A DNA stretch of 64,000 bases from Ehretia macrophylla. Lineage: Eukaryota; Streptophyta; Magnoliopsida; Boraginales; Ehretiaceae. The position numbers and the translations under genes were made by a program. This document shows positions 11,922 through 23,479 of this stretch, piece after piece (positions within the stretch are counted from its first letter, which is position 1; each line of letters starts with the position of its first letter). Location of the stretch: contig CM075778.1 in the NCBI GenBank assembly GCA_037974665.1, forward strand, positions 15,489,001 through 15,553,000, in the 5' to 3' direction. Under the pieces are notes generated by a model, which searched no databases, had not been told where the DNA came from, and was given only the letters and a program-made list of their open reading frames with translations.

Positions 11922-12798
11922 CTAAGATAACAACTTCAATCTTCGCTGGATCAACAGAAATACCATCCTGCGAGATAATATGGCCAAGAAAAGCAACTTG
12001 CTTAAGCCAGAATTCACATTTGCTAAACTTTGCAAATAACTGATGCTCCTGAAGAGTCTGCAACACAATTCTGAGATGCTGTTCATGTTCCGCCTCAGAT
12101 TTAGAATAGACAAGGATATCATCAATAAATATGACCACAAATTGGTCTAGATAAGGACGGAATACCCTCTGCATTAAGTCCATGAATGCGGCGGGAGCAT
12201 TAGTAAGACCAAACGGCAAGACAACAAACTCATAATGGCCATGTCGAGTTCTGAAAGCAGTTTTAGGAACATCATCTTTCTTAATCCTCAGTTGATAATA
12301 GCCCTGCCTCAGATCAAATTTAGAGAATACCCTATCGCCTTGCAACTGATCAAATAACTCTTCGATTAAAGGCAAATGATATTTATTTTTGATGGTTACC
12401 TGATTAAGACCCCGATAATCAATGCATAGGCGAAGAGATCCGTCTTTCTTTTTAACGAATAAAACTGGCGCACCCCACGGTGAAGAACTCGGCTGAATGA
12501 ATCCCTTCTCAAGCAAGCCCTGCAATTGAACTTTCAATTCCTGCAATTCAGGTGGAGCCATTCTATACGGAGTCCTAGAGATAGGTGAAGTCCCCGGCAA
12601 TAAATCAATCATTAACTCTATCTCTCTATCAGGCGGTAACCCAGGTAATTCCTCTGGAAAGACCCCCGGAAACTCTCTCACGATAGGTACATCATTCAAT
12701 TTCAATTGATCCCCAGGTTGATTAATCAAATATGCAAGATAAGCCTCACAACCCTTGTTCAATAATTTAGATGTCCTAATAGAAGAAATAATAGGAGT
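11922..12798 (-). pseudogene. A2 reverse transcriptase
   Basis: About 283 residues covering most of [39 protein letters not shown], the [12 protein letters not shown] block and catalytic FIDDILVYS, then [10 protein letters not shown]. The frame is lost at 11928-11932 by a 2-bp deletion relative to A1. The 5' boundary is the stop at 12799-12801. The catalytic aspartates are present. Confidence 0.92.
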
Positions 12799-14448
12799 TC
12801 ACGTAGATTTTCTACTACCAACTATTTTAAGTATAGGCTGGTCAGGCATTTCTAGATACACAATCTTCTTTCTACAATCAAGCTGGGCATAATATTTACT
12901 TAACCAGTCCATCCCCAATATAATTTCAAAGTCATTGAAGGGTAGGATAATCAAATCAGTAGGAAAAACATGACCCTCAATAAATATACTACATGCTCTG
13001 CAAATAGATCTAGTAACAAACTTCGGACCCATAGGAGTATAAACCACAATCTCATGCAACAGTTTATCATGTTTCAATTTAGCATTTTGTGCACAAGTAG
13101 GAGTAATAAAAGAATGCGAAGCCCCGGAATCAATTAAAACCTTAACTGATTGATCATTAAGAAGAAAAATACCTTCTACCATAGTGGTAGTATCTAGAAG
13201 CTCCTCAGCATCCAAAGTAAATACACGGACCTGGCCTTGTGGTGGTGGTGCTGTAGCTGGTGCCCTGGTCTGAGAGTTCTGAGCTGATGTCTGACCCCTA
13301 GGGTTCTTAAATTTCTGACAGTCCTTAACCCTGTGCTGATCACTGCCGCAACCTGTACACTTGTTATGTTTTTTCCAACAAACATCCTCAGTGTGGCCCT
13401 GGCGCTGACAGAAGCTGCACTGCTGGTGACGTCTTGCAACAGTGCCTCCCGAAGGAGCTCTGTAAGTAGAGGTAGCTGAACTACCCTGCTGCGAACGGGA
13501 AACTGCTGGACGGAACTGACTCTGAGTCTGACTCTGAACTGGTCGTGTCTGAGTCCGAGTAGGCCCTGTATAACTCTGAGTCTGCCTAGGCTGTGAACTC
13601 TGCCCAACTGATACAGCCTGCCCCTGGTACCCTTGACTCTGAGACTGAAACCGTTTACTCGATTGACTGGTCTCGGCTAACACATCGGCCTTCCGTTTCT
13701 CATACCTCGAGGCGGCTCGGACTACTGCAGCATAGTTGGGAAAATCATTTGAAGACAAGTTCAGCATAATATCCCTCCTCAAACCCAGGATGAACCTCTG
13801 GATCTTCATGTCCTCCGGCTGAATCAAAGCTGGTGCATAACGGGAAAGCCGGGTAAAAGTAGCCTCGTATTGATCTACCGTCATACTTCCCTGCTTCAAG
13901 TTTATGAACTCTGTTTGACGCCTCTCGCGGGCAACTATCGATATATACTTGTCTCGAAATTCTCGGACAAAGTCAGCCCATGAATGATGAATGCCCTCGG
14001 CTTCCCATTTCTCACTGACGGTATACCACCAATCTTCAGCATCACCCTCGAGAAGGAAAGTGGCATAAGTAATCTTCCAGTCATCATGGCACTCCAGTAT
14101 TGCTGCCACTCTCTCAAACTTCCTTAGCCACATCTCAGCCTTCATATCGTCCGGCTCCCCAAAGAAAGTATAGGCCCCATGATGTATAAACCGATCATAC
14201 AGATTCCCTCCGGTAGGACCACTACCTCCGGCTTTCGCAATCTGATTACCTCTAACGACCCCTGGCTGACCCTGTTGTGTAACAAACTGGGCGATAGTGT
14301 TCATAGCAGTGGCCATCGTGGCCAAGATCTGTGTAGTGCTCGGTTCTTGAACCTGCGGTGCATTTTCGGCCACCTCAGCTTCTTGCCCATGAACCCCATC
14401 GGGTTCTCCACCAACATTTGGATTATCAGCACGACGGCGAGGCCCCAT
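12799..14448 (-). CDS. A2 gag and protease (549 aa, open)
   Basis: Starts at the ATG at 14448, with a Retrotrans_gag domain in the first half, a Gln/Ser-rich stretch, and two CCHC knuckles ([14 protein letters not shown] and [14 protein letters not shown]). The aspartic protease motif [15 protein letters not shown] and the protease flap region [17 protein letters not shown] follow. Gag forms the particle and binds genomic RNA; the protease cuts the polyprotein. The frame should continue into RT but stops at TGA (12799-12801), where A1 has GGA (Gly). It is the longest intact gag in the window. Confidence 0.9.
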   Translation of the reverse strand: MGPRRRADNPNVGGEPDGVHGQEAEVAENAPQVQEPSTTQILATMATAMNTIAQFVTQQGQPGVVRGNQIAKAGGSGPTGGNLYDRFIHHGAYTFFGEPDDMKAEMWLRKFERVAAILECHDDWKITYATFLLEGDAEDWWYTVSEKWEAEGIHHSWADFVREFRDKYISIVARERRQTEFINLKQGSMTVDQYEATFTRLSRYAPALIQPEDMKIQRFILGLRRDIMLNLSSNDFPNYAAVVRAASRYEKRKADVLAETSQSSKRFQSQSQGYQGQAVSVGQSSQPRQTQSYTGPTRTQTRPVQSQTQSQFRPAVSRSQQGSSATSTYRAPSGGTVARRHQQCSFCQRQGHTEDVCWKKHNKCTGCGSDQHRVKDCQKFKNPRGQTSAQNSQTRAPATAPPPQGQVRVFTLDAEELLDTTTMVEGIFLLNDQSVKVLIDSGASHSFITPTCAQNAKLKHDKLLHEIVVYTPMGPKFVTRSICRACSIFIEGHVFPTDLIILPFNDFEIILGMDWLSKYYAQLDCRKKIVYLEMPDQPILKIVGSRKST

Positions 14449-14800
14449 CTCGAATAGCTAGAATGCAAAGTGTTATGACAGGTATATATATGTATATATG
14501 TAATTTATAAGTAAACACATAAAGAAAAGTCCAATTAGATTCACATAAAGTCAAGTACATAGAAGTTCAAATAAATATTCCACATTCTTGAAGTACACGT
14601 AGATCACTAGATCATACTTGACATTCTAGACTCTTGATATTCTTTTTCCACGCTAGCATGTTCATTCTTAATTCAAATTTCACTTAGGTCAATCAAAATC
14701 AAGGACTCATGCATTCACAAAGTCACATAACAAATCTCTACCCACAGACCGAGAAATTTAACCCGGCTTCATGCAATCTATAGCTCTGATACCACTTAAA
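14449..14800 (-). other. A2 untranslated leader with primer-binding site
   Basis: Primer site TGGTATCAGAGC (minus strand) at 14783-14794, six bases from the LTR edge. The leader matches A1 5355-5706. No ORF of note. Confidence 0.85.
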
Positions 14801-17295
14801 TGTCACGCCTCGACCCAACCCCCAAGCTAAAGGTTAAGTCCGGACCCGACACACGGACAGAGTCTCCCCTGTACCGTGGACATTCTAAAAACCTGTAATC
14901 ACTCAAACAAAGTCCCAACAATACAATACAAGCTTTTCTTAATTAAACAACAAAGTTCTAAGGCCATCCGAGCCTTATAGTACACAATAATTCCAAAACA
15001 CACAAGCATGCGAGAATTAGTTGTCAACATAGTTTTATAATCATGACATTCTAGGAAATCAATTAAACATAATTGAAAGATCAAACATTTCTACTTTAAG
15101 CCATTCACTCCCAAGCAAGCAAAGCGAATAGAAGTAGATCATAAGTTATTACAGTACATAGGCTTTCAAAGTTACACCACAACCAACTAGTCTTCAACTT
15201 ATACAACAAGCATATACATAGCCCTTAGGCTACAAAATAGGACATAAAATAAACAGTTGAGCCTTCCACAAAGCAGCAAGGAATTAAACCACTTCAAGCT
15301 ATCAGGCACAGCAACTAAGGTAAAGGGTCAATCTGAACTTCCTCCTCCTCAACTAACTCAACAAGCTGGGGATCACCCTCAGCGTCTCCTGAAACATATA
15401 TCGAGGTATGAGCAACCACTGTTGCCCAGTGAGGGATATAGTCCCGGGGCGTGCAATGCAACAGATAATACAGTTATACAACAATATCACTTAGACAATT
15501 TAAGAAACAATGATAACTAAAGTAACCACACATTTGAAAGGATACATTTCACACAATCCCCTATACACCAATCTTCACTGGTCTTCAATCACGATCCACG
15601 AACCACGAGCACGATCACGATAAGCCGGCATAACCCCAAACACTCCAGTGGGTGTACTCCGGATGTACCCCGATAAGCCTACGACCCAACATCCCCTGGC
15701 AATCTCTGGACCAGGCGAATGAGGGACTAGGGCACGGAGTTTGAATATCCACCGGCAAGCCCTCTACCGCCCAGCCGATATTTAACACATCCGCCCCTGA
15801 CACTATGGTTGCGCAACCACTATGCAATGCACTTAACAATGGCAAGTTAATAGCAATAATATAAGCATTAACACATAGGAGGATCAACAAAGTAGGTTGA
15901 CCTCGATGCAATTAGAATAGAAGCAATTATAGAGGCTAATAAGCAGTTTACAAAGGAACATATACAAGCTAAGCATAGAATTATACCAAAAGCTCCAAAT
16001 CAACTTGAAACCACATATAAACACTTAAGGAGTCATGCCATGGGTTTAGAAGTGTGAGTCAACTGAAATTGCACCTAAACCCCTTTGTTTTTCAAACTAT
16101 TTCTCTTCCAAACCAAGGTTAATGATTCCATTTTCAAAGGAAACTCTCCCAACCTTCTAACTAACCCTCAAGGTACCCTCTCAACCCTCTAACTCATTCA
16201 AATGCCCGCGATTACCCTGAAAGCCCCAAATTCCCTCTTATGGCTTTAAACTACACATACATTGTCCGGGCTTCAAACAAGGAATATCAAGGCTTCTATA
16301 GCACCTAGGTAGCCTAAGGATACTAGAATTGAAGCCCGAATCCACCCAGATTCGCATTAACCCCGAAAGCCCCAAATTAAAGTCGGCTATTTTCCATTTT
16401 AGGCGATTTAAGGACAATGCAAGTGCACGGGGCTATTAGGTTACCTTCACTAGCACCTAAGGCATCTATTAGAAGCATTGAATCAAGCTAATTCGAGCAA
16501 TTACACAAAACCCTAGAAAAATGTCACTATTCACCCTAAAAATCAAACTAACGATTCTAACCGTTTAAATTGCGAAACGATGGCTCAAATATGTTCTATA
16601 GCATTCATATACATGATATAATAGCATAGATAACTAATACAATGGCATTTGATCACATTTTCAACAAATCAAGAAATTGACAACTATTTAGAAATGCAAA
16701 AATAAGCCGTGAAATCCCTCACCAATACGCGTAGGAGCACCTAGGAACCTTGCAAACACCCTACACTAGTTGCTCAAGGCTTGGCTTGGCTTGAATTGAT
16801 GATTTGATGAAGCAAAATCTCCAAATGCACAAGGGAGGGGCTGTCGGGTTTGGGCACTGTTCACAACTGAAATTGTTTTGTTTTTGTGCTCAAATGTGCT
16901 TGTGTGATGTTTTAATAGGTAGGTCTTGAGGTGGGGTCAAGTTTGGGTGCTTAAGGTGGCTTTTAAAATGCGCGTAGTAAGCTCAAAAACGAGCCTAAGG
17001 TGAACATGTGTGCTAGCTAATTAAATCTCTAAGTTAGTTACGTAACACTATTCACTCAACTACAAAAAAAATCATTTTCTAAACGAGCTCTTCTATCGCC
17101 CCTAGCTCAATTTCACATTTTTTCCATTACTTTAACAATTAATATGATTTAATAAAAATGCTAATTAACTAATAGAAGGCAGTTTAAAACAGAATGAATA
17201 GTAGTCACAAAATTCAGTTAATAAAGCACAGAAGTAAATGTGCAAACAAGAGATGCAACAGTAATTAAATGCATGGTTAAAACTCGGGCGTCACA
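14801..17295 (-). repeat. A2 5' LTR (2495 bp)
   Basis: Partner of 7260-9755. Ends at CCAAC, the target repeat. It holds the same splice-like pair (16722 and 15389) and the same GC-rich block near 15640-15790. The promoter is expected in the right part (minus-strand 5' end), but I see only a weak TATA-like site (CTATTAAAAC) near 16910. Confidence 0.94.
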
Positions 17296-17300
17296 CCAAC

Positions 17301-17470
17301 CCTCATGCAGATGTTCTATAGCTTGCAAGGGGCCATGAACCATTTCGTCCAGACGAACATGCCAGCCGGAGCTCCTGCATCCTATCTAGTACATCTAGTG
17401 GCTCCGACACCTAACTATGCCTCCCAAAAAGTTGAGGAGCAAGCCCCAAGGCCGCGTTATCAAGAGAATG
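17301..17470 (+). pseudogene. Element C gag, second fragment
   Basis: An open stretch (MQMFYSLQGAMNHFVQTNMP...) lies between A2 and element B. It continues the frame of 7077-7259 once A2 is excluded. It is cut off after YQEN by element B; the downstream part resumes at 21692. Confidence 0.65.
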
Positions 17471-17480
17471 TGTCACGCCC

Positions 17481-19686
17481 TGTCATGGCCCCATTTTCAC
17501 TAATATAGTCTCTGATACCACATAAATAACAATAAACAATCCTGGGATTGTGATGCCATAGGCTTAAGAAGATCACTTCTTCTAAGTCCACAAATGCACA
17601 CTACAAAAGCCCAATAACTAATATCCGTAAAAAGTACATCAGAGCCATTAAATTAAACCTTCTCAAATATATTCAAGAATTCATTACAACAGACCTACAT
17701 ATCAACTCTTTGATACTCAAAGGATACATCTCAATAATAATGTTCATTACATCATAATCTACATAAACTTCATAAATAATATATACATCATCAAGCATAG
17801 CTATCACTTCCAAGCTGCTTGAGGTTCAAACTCGGCTTCACCTAAAATGTTATTAAAATAGGGTGAGCTTCACAAGCTCAGTAAGGGGGGTGAACGAGAA
17901 GGTTTTGGAAAACATTTTAACTTAGAAATCCTTTTAAAAATATGCATGTAATGCCATATGAAAACAATGAGCATAAACAATACATAAACATTAAGCATTT
18001 AAGAGACAACGTAATCATTAAACACTTAAAGGACAATGAATAAGCATTAGGTACCTAAGTACAATTAGCTAGCTTGCATTCAAATAACACCTAAATATTA
18101 AACATTTAAATATAGTTGTCACAAGGTCACATAAGCCATATGACTACGTACAAGCAATAAACATTTAATCACACTTAATTCAAGTAATAACAAAGTAAGT
18201 AAACATTCAAGAAGGATACGCTTAACATTATTGATGTCGTCCCTTTATACCATCACGAACTCTACCGTCTCCTTGTCCCTCTTAGTGGGTGTACTCCAGA
18301 TGTACACCAAACCTACGACCCACACCCTATAGAGCATCACCATCCATGCAGGATAGGGATATAACCCTGGTAGTCGTGTCATCGCCTGACAAGCCCGATG
18401 CTGCCCAGTGCAACACGGACACTACCATGTCCGTTTTAAAGGTTGCAACCTTATACTTCACATTAAACAGTCGCATTCGCATTCATATTCACATTCGTAT
18501 TTATGCACATATTCACACATTCATATCATTTCGAGAAGACAACAAAGTAGGTTGTCCCTCAATATATTTAACAATCAATAGCACATTTGTTGGGTAACAA
18601 AGTTGGCTACCCAACCATTTGCAAACACTTTTAAACATTTAAACATTTCCGATGGCAATTAGGATTTAATAACATATAAGCATTTCCATAATTGACCACA
18701 TTATCACTCAATAGCACATAACTTACAACACTTAACAACTAACACATAACCATCATTTGACCAACTCATAATGTCACACAAGTGCATAAAACCTCATAAT
18801 CATGATCTATAACATCCAACAACTAACTTCTATCCAACATTTTATCCAACTTTTAACCCACTTACAAGCAATATAAATGCTCAATCTTCACACAACCAAT
18901 ATATATGTCAACCATACTACTTTATAAGTGCAAAACAATAGCAAAACCAAGATTAAAACAAGTTTAATAAGCAAAATACATCAAATGCACCTTTGCTGGA
19001 AAATCTGAAAAATTCACTAAAATGCCACTAAAATCCCCCAAAATTGCTATTAAGCCATGAATTCATGCTATAAACATATGTTGTTCTCTAGGCACTAATT
19101 AGCAAGAAACACATGCACAATTAACAAATACAACACCATAATATGAATTCATGACCAACAATGCTAACTTTAAACTTTAGATTTAGAAAAACCCCATACC
19201 AAAATTGGTAGAGCAAGCGTGATTGTGCAATGGAGAAGCTAAATCCACTTGGTCTTGGTCCAAACAAGTAAGCTCATCTTCAATTTCATCCAAAATCACC
19301 AAACCCTAACATTATTCTATTTCCCCTATTTTTCTTGCTACACTTGATTTTCTCTTTCCTTTTGGTGTTATTTTTGTGTTTTGTTTTATTATATTGGTCA
19401 ATAGCTTAATCAAAAGGCTAAATGAAATATCACTCAAGGCAAAAGACCACTTATGAATGCTCCTTGGTCATATTTACAAGCTTGCCATTCATTAACAATT
19501 TAAAAAATGACCACGTTGTTTTAGTTTGGTCAAACTAATGAAATGTCGTCAACTAAATGTTATACAAATGAACTTTAAATGAACATTTGACTTACAAATA
19601 ACAAGTAAATCACTTAAATACACATATTAATTTTAAATAATGTTTAAAGTAATAAATGCACATAAAATGCATGGTTGGGTCTCACA
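17481..19686 (-). repeat. Element B 3' LTR (2206 bp)
   Basis: On the minus strand it starts TGTGAGACCCAACC at 19686 and ends GGGGCCATGACA at 17481. It carries the hairpin GTGAGCTTCACAAGCTCA near 17870, a donor-like TTTTG|GTATGGGG at 19198-19199 and an acceptor-like AACATTTTAG|GTGAAG at 17842-17843, 1358 bp apart. It is complete, unlike the 5' LTR. Confidence 0.85.
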
Positions 19687-19961
19687 TCCTCCCCTCCTTA
19701 GAGCAATTTCATCCTCGAAATTTTCTCATTCAAAGTCTCCTTTATCATTCGTTGAATCAAGCTAAAACCCATTATGTAAGAACATCATAGTCACCTCGCA
19801 ACCCAATGAATCATAGCCTATAACCCAACCTTCATTTACAAAGCTCTCAAAGGATCACAGTCTCTAACTCTAGCTCAAGAAATCAGGCTTAACCTATATA
19901 TACATTATTATCATAACCAATTTCATCCCAAGGGTTCATAACCTATGGCTCTAATACCACC
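19687..19961 (-). other. Element B body: polypurine tract, non-coding DNA, primer site
   Basis: The polypurine tract (minus GCTCTAAGGAGGGGAGGA) lies at 19687-19704 and the primer site at 19948-19959. The roughly 240 bases between have no ORF and no similarity I recognise. Bodies this short behind 2.2-kb LTRs are unusual. Confidence 0.8.
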
Positions 19962-20082
19962 TCTCACGACCCCATTTTCACTAATATTGTCTATGATACC
20001 ACAGAAATAACAACAAACAATCATAGGATCGTGATGCCACGGGCTTAAGAAGACCACTCCTTCGAAGTCCGCAAATGCACAT

Positions 20083-20341
20083 TGTAACGCCCCAGAACCA
20101 ATACTCCTACACTTGCATGTAACCCCCTGGCCTTAATGGTCCAAGTGAGCACAAGAGGCCATGGTGAGTGGGCTCGGACACGAACTATGCATGTATTGTA
20201 TGCTTTGGAGCCTATACCCCTCACGATTTTGTCGCCTCCCAGCCACTGCTAGGAAAACGCGTGTGCACAAATATACGAGACATCTCTATATATTCAGTTG
20301 GCCCAGGTCGTAACCTTCCGATGTGGGATGGGTTTACCACA
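20083..20341 (-). repeat. TRIM 3' LTR (259 bp)
   Basis: Exactly the same length as its partner at 20417-20675 and similar throughout, with scattered substitutions. The minus-strand start is TGTGGTAAACCCATCCCAC. It contains the USE-like element at 20319-20329 and a TATA box at 20287-20294. Confidence 0.93.
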
Positions 20342-20416
20342 TCCACCCCCCCTTAAGGAGGCCCAGCGCCCTCGCGGGACACTGATACAAAGGAAGGCCC
20401 GCTCTGATACCAATTT

Positions 20417-20675
20417 TGTAACGCCCCAGAACCAACACTCCTACGCCTGCATGTAACCCCCTAGCCTTAACAGTCCAAGCGAGCACAAGAGGCCATGGCA
20501 AGTGGGCTCGGACACGCACTATGCACGTATTGTCCGCTTTGGAGCCCATACCCCTCACGGTTTTGTCGTCTCCCAGCCACTGCCAGGAAAACGCGCGTGC
20601 ACGAATATACGAGACATCTCTATATATTCAGTTGGCCCAGCTCGTAACCTTCCGATGTGGGATGGGTTCACCACA
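20417..20675 (-). repeat. TRIM 5' LTR (259 bp)
   Basis: The upstream LTR in transcription sense, followed after four bases by the primer site. Its minus-strand 3' end GGGGCGTTACA matches the LTR ends of families A, D and Z. Confidence 0.93.
20621..20663 (-). promoter_or_regulatory. Candidate snRNA-type promoter: USE and TATA box in the TRIM LTR
   Basis: On the minus strand ATCCCACATCG (20653-20663) fits the plant U-snRNA upstream sequence element RTCCCACATCG exactly. It is followed after 24 bases by AATATATA (20621-20628). The other LTR has the same arrangement and spacing (20319-20329 and 20287-20294). In plant snRNA genes a short USE-TATA spacing of about 23-24 bp is associated with RNA polymerase III and about ten bp more with polymerase II. 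A T4 run shortly downstream would stop polymerase III early, so the polymerase is uncertain. Confidence 0.6.
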
Positions 20676-21691
20676 CACATTACAAAAGCCCGATCACTAA
20701 TATACATAAAAAGTACATCAGAGCCATTAAACTAAACCTTCTCAAATATATTCAAGAATTCATTACAACATACCTACATATTAACTCTTTGATACTCAAA
20801 GGATATAACTCAATAATAATCTCCATTACATCATAATCTACATAAACTTCATAAATAATATATACATCATCAATAACAAGTCAAGCACAACTATCACTTC
20901 CAATCTCCTTGAGGCTCAAACTCGGCTTCACCTGAAATGTTGTTAAAACAGGGTGAGCTTCACTAGATTAGTGAGGGAGATGAACGGGAAGGTTTTGGAA
21001 AATATTTTAACTTGGAAATCCTTTTGAAAACATGCATATAATGCCATATGAAAACAATGAGCATAAACAATACATAAACATTAACCATTTAGGAGACAAT
21101 GTAATTATTAAGCACTTAAAGGACAATGTATAAGCATTAGGTACCTAAGTACAATTAGCTAGCATGCATTCAAATAACACCTCAATATTAAGTATTTAAA
21201 TATAATCAAAATGAAGTTTTTAAACCTTTAAGATTGGAAAACCCCTTACCTAGATGATGAAAGATGAAAGAAATAACAAGAAAATGGCAAGACTTGAGCA
21301 AGGATTAGGCAAGTTCTCTTTTTCTTCTTCTTCAAAATCTTCAAACCCTAGTTAAGCTTTCTCTCCCTCTTTTTCTTCTTTCTTGGCCGATCCTTTCACC
21401 TGTTTTTTTTTTGCTTTAATAAATGGCTAATAGTCTTCTAGAAGCTCTAATAAGTTAGGTGGCAAAATATCTCACTAGGTAAAAAGACTACTTACGCAAA
21501 AACAATTACAATAATGACAAGCATATCCTAGTTTGCTAAATTAAATGAAATGCCCCTTAAATTCTAAACACATGCAATCTAAATTCTCATATTACTTATC
21601 AATAATAAATAAATCACTTCAATGCACATATTACTTTCAAATAATAATTAAAGCAAGTAAATGCACATAAAATTCACGTTTGGGTCTCATA

Positions 21692-22720
21692 GGATAATCA
21701 AGATTCCTCTGAGATTGATAGTAGCATAGAGAGTGACGAGACCAATTTTACAACTACTAGGCATAAGGGACAAGATATCTAGTTGGTCCAACAACCTGTC
21801 ACGCGAGCAAATAGCCCATTCACCAGGGAAATCCAAGATGAGCCACGTCTTAAGGGATATAAGCTCCCATCTTTACAAACCTATGATGGATCGGCGGATC
21901 CTAAAGATCATTTACAAATTTTTGATCAACATATGAATCTCTATGATATATCTGATCATTTGAAATATAGGTCTTTCCCGACCACCCTCGTTGGAGCCTC
22001 TAGGAGATGGTTCTCCAAGTTCCGCGCAAGTTCGATCCAAGTTACGAACAATTGCCTTAGGAATTCCTAGATCAAATTGCTAGCAGTAAGCAGCCCTCAA
22101 AGCTCACAATATCCTTGGTAAACCTTAAGTAGCAAAAAGGCGAGACCTTCCGACAATATACACAGAGGTTCAACCAAGCAGCTTTGGAGGTCCCAGATAT
22201 ACACTAGTCAGTGGCCTTGGTAGCCTTCATGGAAGGGCTAAAATCTAGGCCACTTTAGGACTTCATAGCTTGTAAAGAACCGAGATACCTCACGAAGCTT
22301 ATGGCTTGTGCGGAAAGGTACATTCATTCGGAGGAGGTCATGTTAGCAAAAAGAGAATAGGAAAAAGAGGCGAGAAAGGCCACAGAGAAAGGTAGAAAGA
22401 CAGCCAAAAATAAAAAAGGTTCCTAAAAAAAGGAGAGCTCAAGCAAAAATAGGTAAAAAAAAGTACATACTGCTAAATACACCTAGAGCTAAGATCTTGT
22501 ACAAGATCCGTAGAAAAGAGGACCTCAAATGGCCAAAGAAAATGAGGGGTAACCCAGATAGAAGATCCAAAGGTAAGTACTTCAGGTTCTATGATGATTA
22601 CGGGCATGATGCCAAGGACTATTTCCAGTTGAGAGATGAAATCGAGTCCCTCATTAGAAAAAGGAAAGCTGGGAGAGTACCTAGTCAGGAAACATGGCCA
22701 CCGTAGAGAGTAGGGACCTC
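21692..22720 (+). pseudogene. Element C gag, third and main fragment
   Basis: Retrotrans_gag-type sequence: KGYKLPSLQTYDG, DPKDHLQIFDQHMNLYD, GASRRWFSKF, then a Lys/Arg-rich stretch and a decayed zinc-knuckle region (FRFYDDYGHDAKDYF, with cysteines lost to Phe/Tyr). Frames shift repeatedly (21733, 21783, 22497 starts), and stops occur, for example in GQDI*LVQQ near 21780. Similar in layout to gags of Tat-lineage elements. Confidence 0.8.
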
Positions 22721-23479
22721 GGCATGAAAGGGACAGGAGCCTGAGGCCAGGTTACCAAGAGAATCGACATGCAGGTGTCATGGAAACCATAACAGGAGGA
22801 CTTACAGTTAGAGAAAAAACTTGAGCTGGACGAAGAGCTTACTTCAGGCATGGATGAGAAGAACCCTTCCCTAGCATATTACTTTTATTTCCCAAGAGCT
22901 CGTGGGACTGATTGTCCCACACGAAGACCCACTATTAATCCAAGGTACTATCATTAACTTTTTGGTTAAAAGAATCATGGTTGACATAGGTAGCTCTGGA
23001 GAAGTGTTGTTCCTTTATGGTTTCAAAAAGCTTAGAATCAGTCGCGACAACCTTCGACCCATAAGAGGAACTTTAGTAGGCTTTATCGAAAAATCTTTCC
23101 AATTAAAAGGCATGATCAACCTACTATTAACCTTGGGGATGAGAGAAAGACAAGCCAGTCATGTGCAACTTCATAATAGTAGACTGCAAATCAATATACA
23201 ATGCTATCATATGCCATGTGGCCCTAAACAAATTCAGAACCATAGTGACTCTATACCATCAAAAGCTAATATTCCCAACCCCGAACGGGATGGCCACAGT
23301 TCACGGAGATCAATTATTGGCTCGAGAGTGCTACGCCACTTCTCTAAAAATCCTCAGACCTACAATCCCGCTGATAGAGCTCCTAGATGAAGAATAACAA
23401 AAGAAATAGAAGAAACCCATACCGGCAGAGAAGCTGACCGAAGTAAATCGGACCCCCAATAAAAAGGTCAGGATCGGAA
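22721..23479 (+). pseudogene. Element C protease region
   Basis: Contains IMVDIGSSGEVLF, the Tat-type aspartic protease motif (usually VDxGSSxxVLF), within a 162-residue open stretch at 22902-23390. After a frame change the text around ARECYATSLK (23310-23350) follows. Between 22721 and 22900 the sequence is gag-protease linker with stops. Not functional. Confidence 0.75.

Larger units (their letters stand above)
7260..17295 (-). mobile_element. Element A2: complete Tekay/Del-type chromovirus copy
   Basis: A full 10-kb element with LTRs at 7260-9755 (3') and 14801-17295 (5'), flanked by the 5-bp target duplication CCAAC (7255-7259 and 17296-17300). It sits inside the gag of element C. Between 7741 and 7980 the two LTRs differ at 5 of 240 positions (about 2%), so the insertion is not very recent. 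Gag is intact, but pol has three nonsense changes and one 2-bp deletion. Confidence 0.96.
20083..20675 (-). mobile_element. TRIM (terminal-repeat retrotransposon in miniature), 593 bp
   Basis: Two direct repeats of 259 bp each (20083-20341 and 20417-20675), starting TGTAACGCCCC and ending CACCACA/TACCACA, flank a 75-bp core. The core holds a primer site (GCTCTGATACCA at 20401-20412, minus-strand TGGTATCAGAGC) and a polypurine tract (CTTAAGGGGGGGTGGA, minus, 20342-20357). The flanking 5-bp repeat CACAT lies at 20078-20082 and 20676-20680. These are all hallmarks of a TRIM, and it has no coding capacity. It is nested in the 5' LTR of element B. Confidence 0.95.
17481..21691 (-). mobile_element. 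Element B: short-bodied, non-coding LTR retrotransposon
   Basis: The minus-strand order is 5' LTR (19962-21691, with a nested TRIM), primer site TGGTATTAGAGC (19948-19959, one base off consensus), 275-bp body, polypurine tract, then 3' LTR (17481-19686). The body has no coding capacity, so any movement needed enzymes in trans. It interrupts the gag of element C. I could not find a clean TSD; ten extra bases TGTCACGCCC (17471-17480) at the left edge blur the junction. Confidence 0.85.
19962..21691 (-). repeat. Element B 5' LTR, with internal deletion and nested TRIM
   Basis: After removing the TRIM and one TSD it is about 1132 bp against 2206 bp for the 3' LTR. About 1.07 kb is missing at a junction near 21205, where AATATTAAGTATTTAAATAT jumps to the gene-proximal end. 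It still has a strong donor-like CTAG|GTAAGGGG at 21248-21249. The right end reads ...CTCATA instead of CTCACA, a C-to-T change in the LTR tip. Confidence 0.8.

Noticed and set aside
7358..15084. A 61-codon minus-strand frame repeated at 5805, 7358 and 14899.
   Set aside because: It lies wholly within family A LTR copies and is explained by repeat identity. No domain and no start context.
18289..18597. A 102-codon plus-strand frame with many His/Arg/Ile.
   Set aside because: It lies antisense within the family B 3' LTR over an ATTCACATTCG-like simple repeat; no domain and not kept in the other B LTRs.
17471..21696. A possible TSD for element B (GAATG versus GGATA).
   Set aside because: The bases do not match even allowing one change, and ten unexplained bases lie at the left edge.
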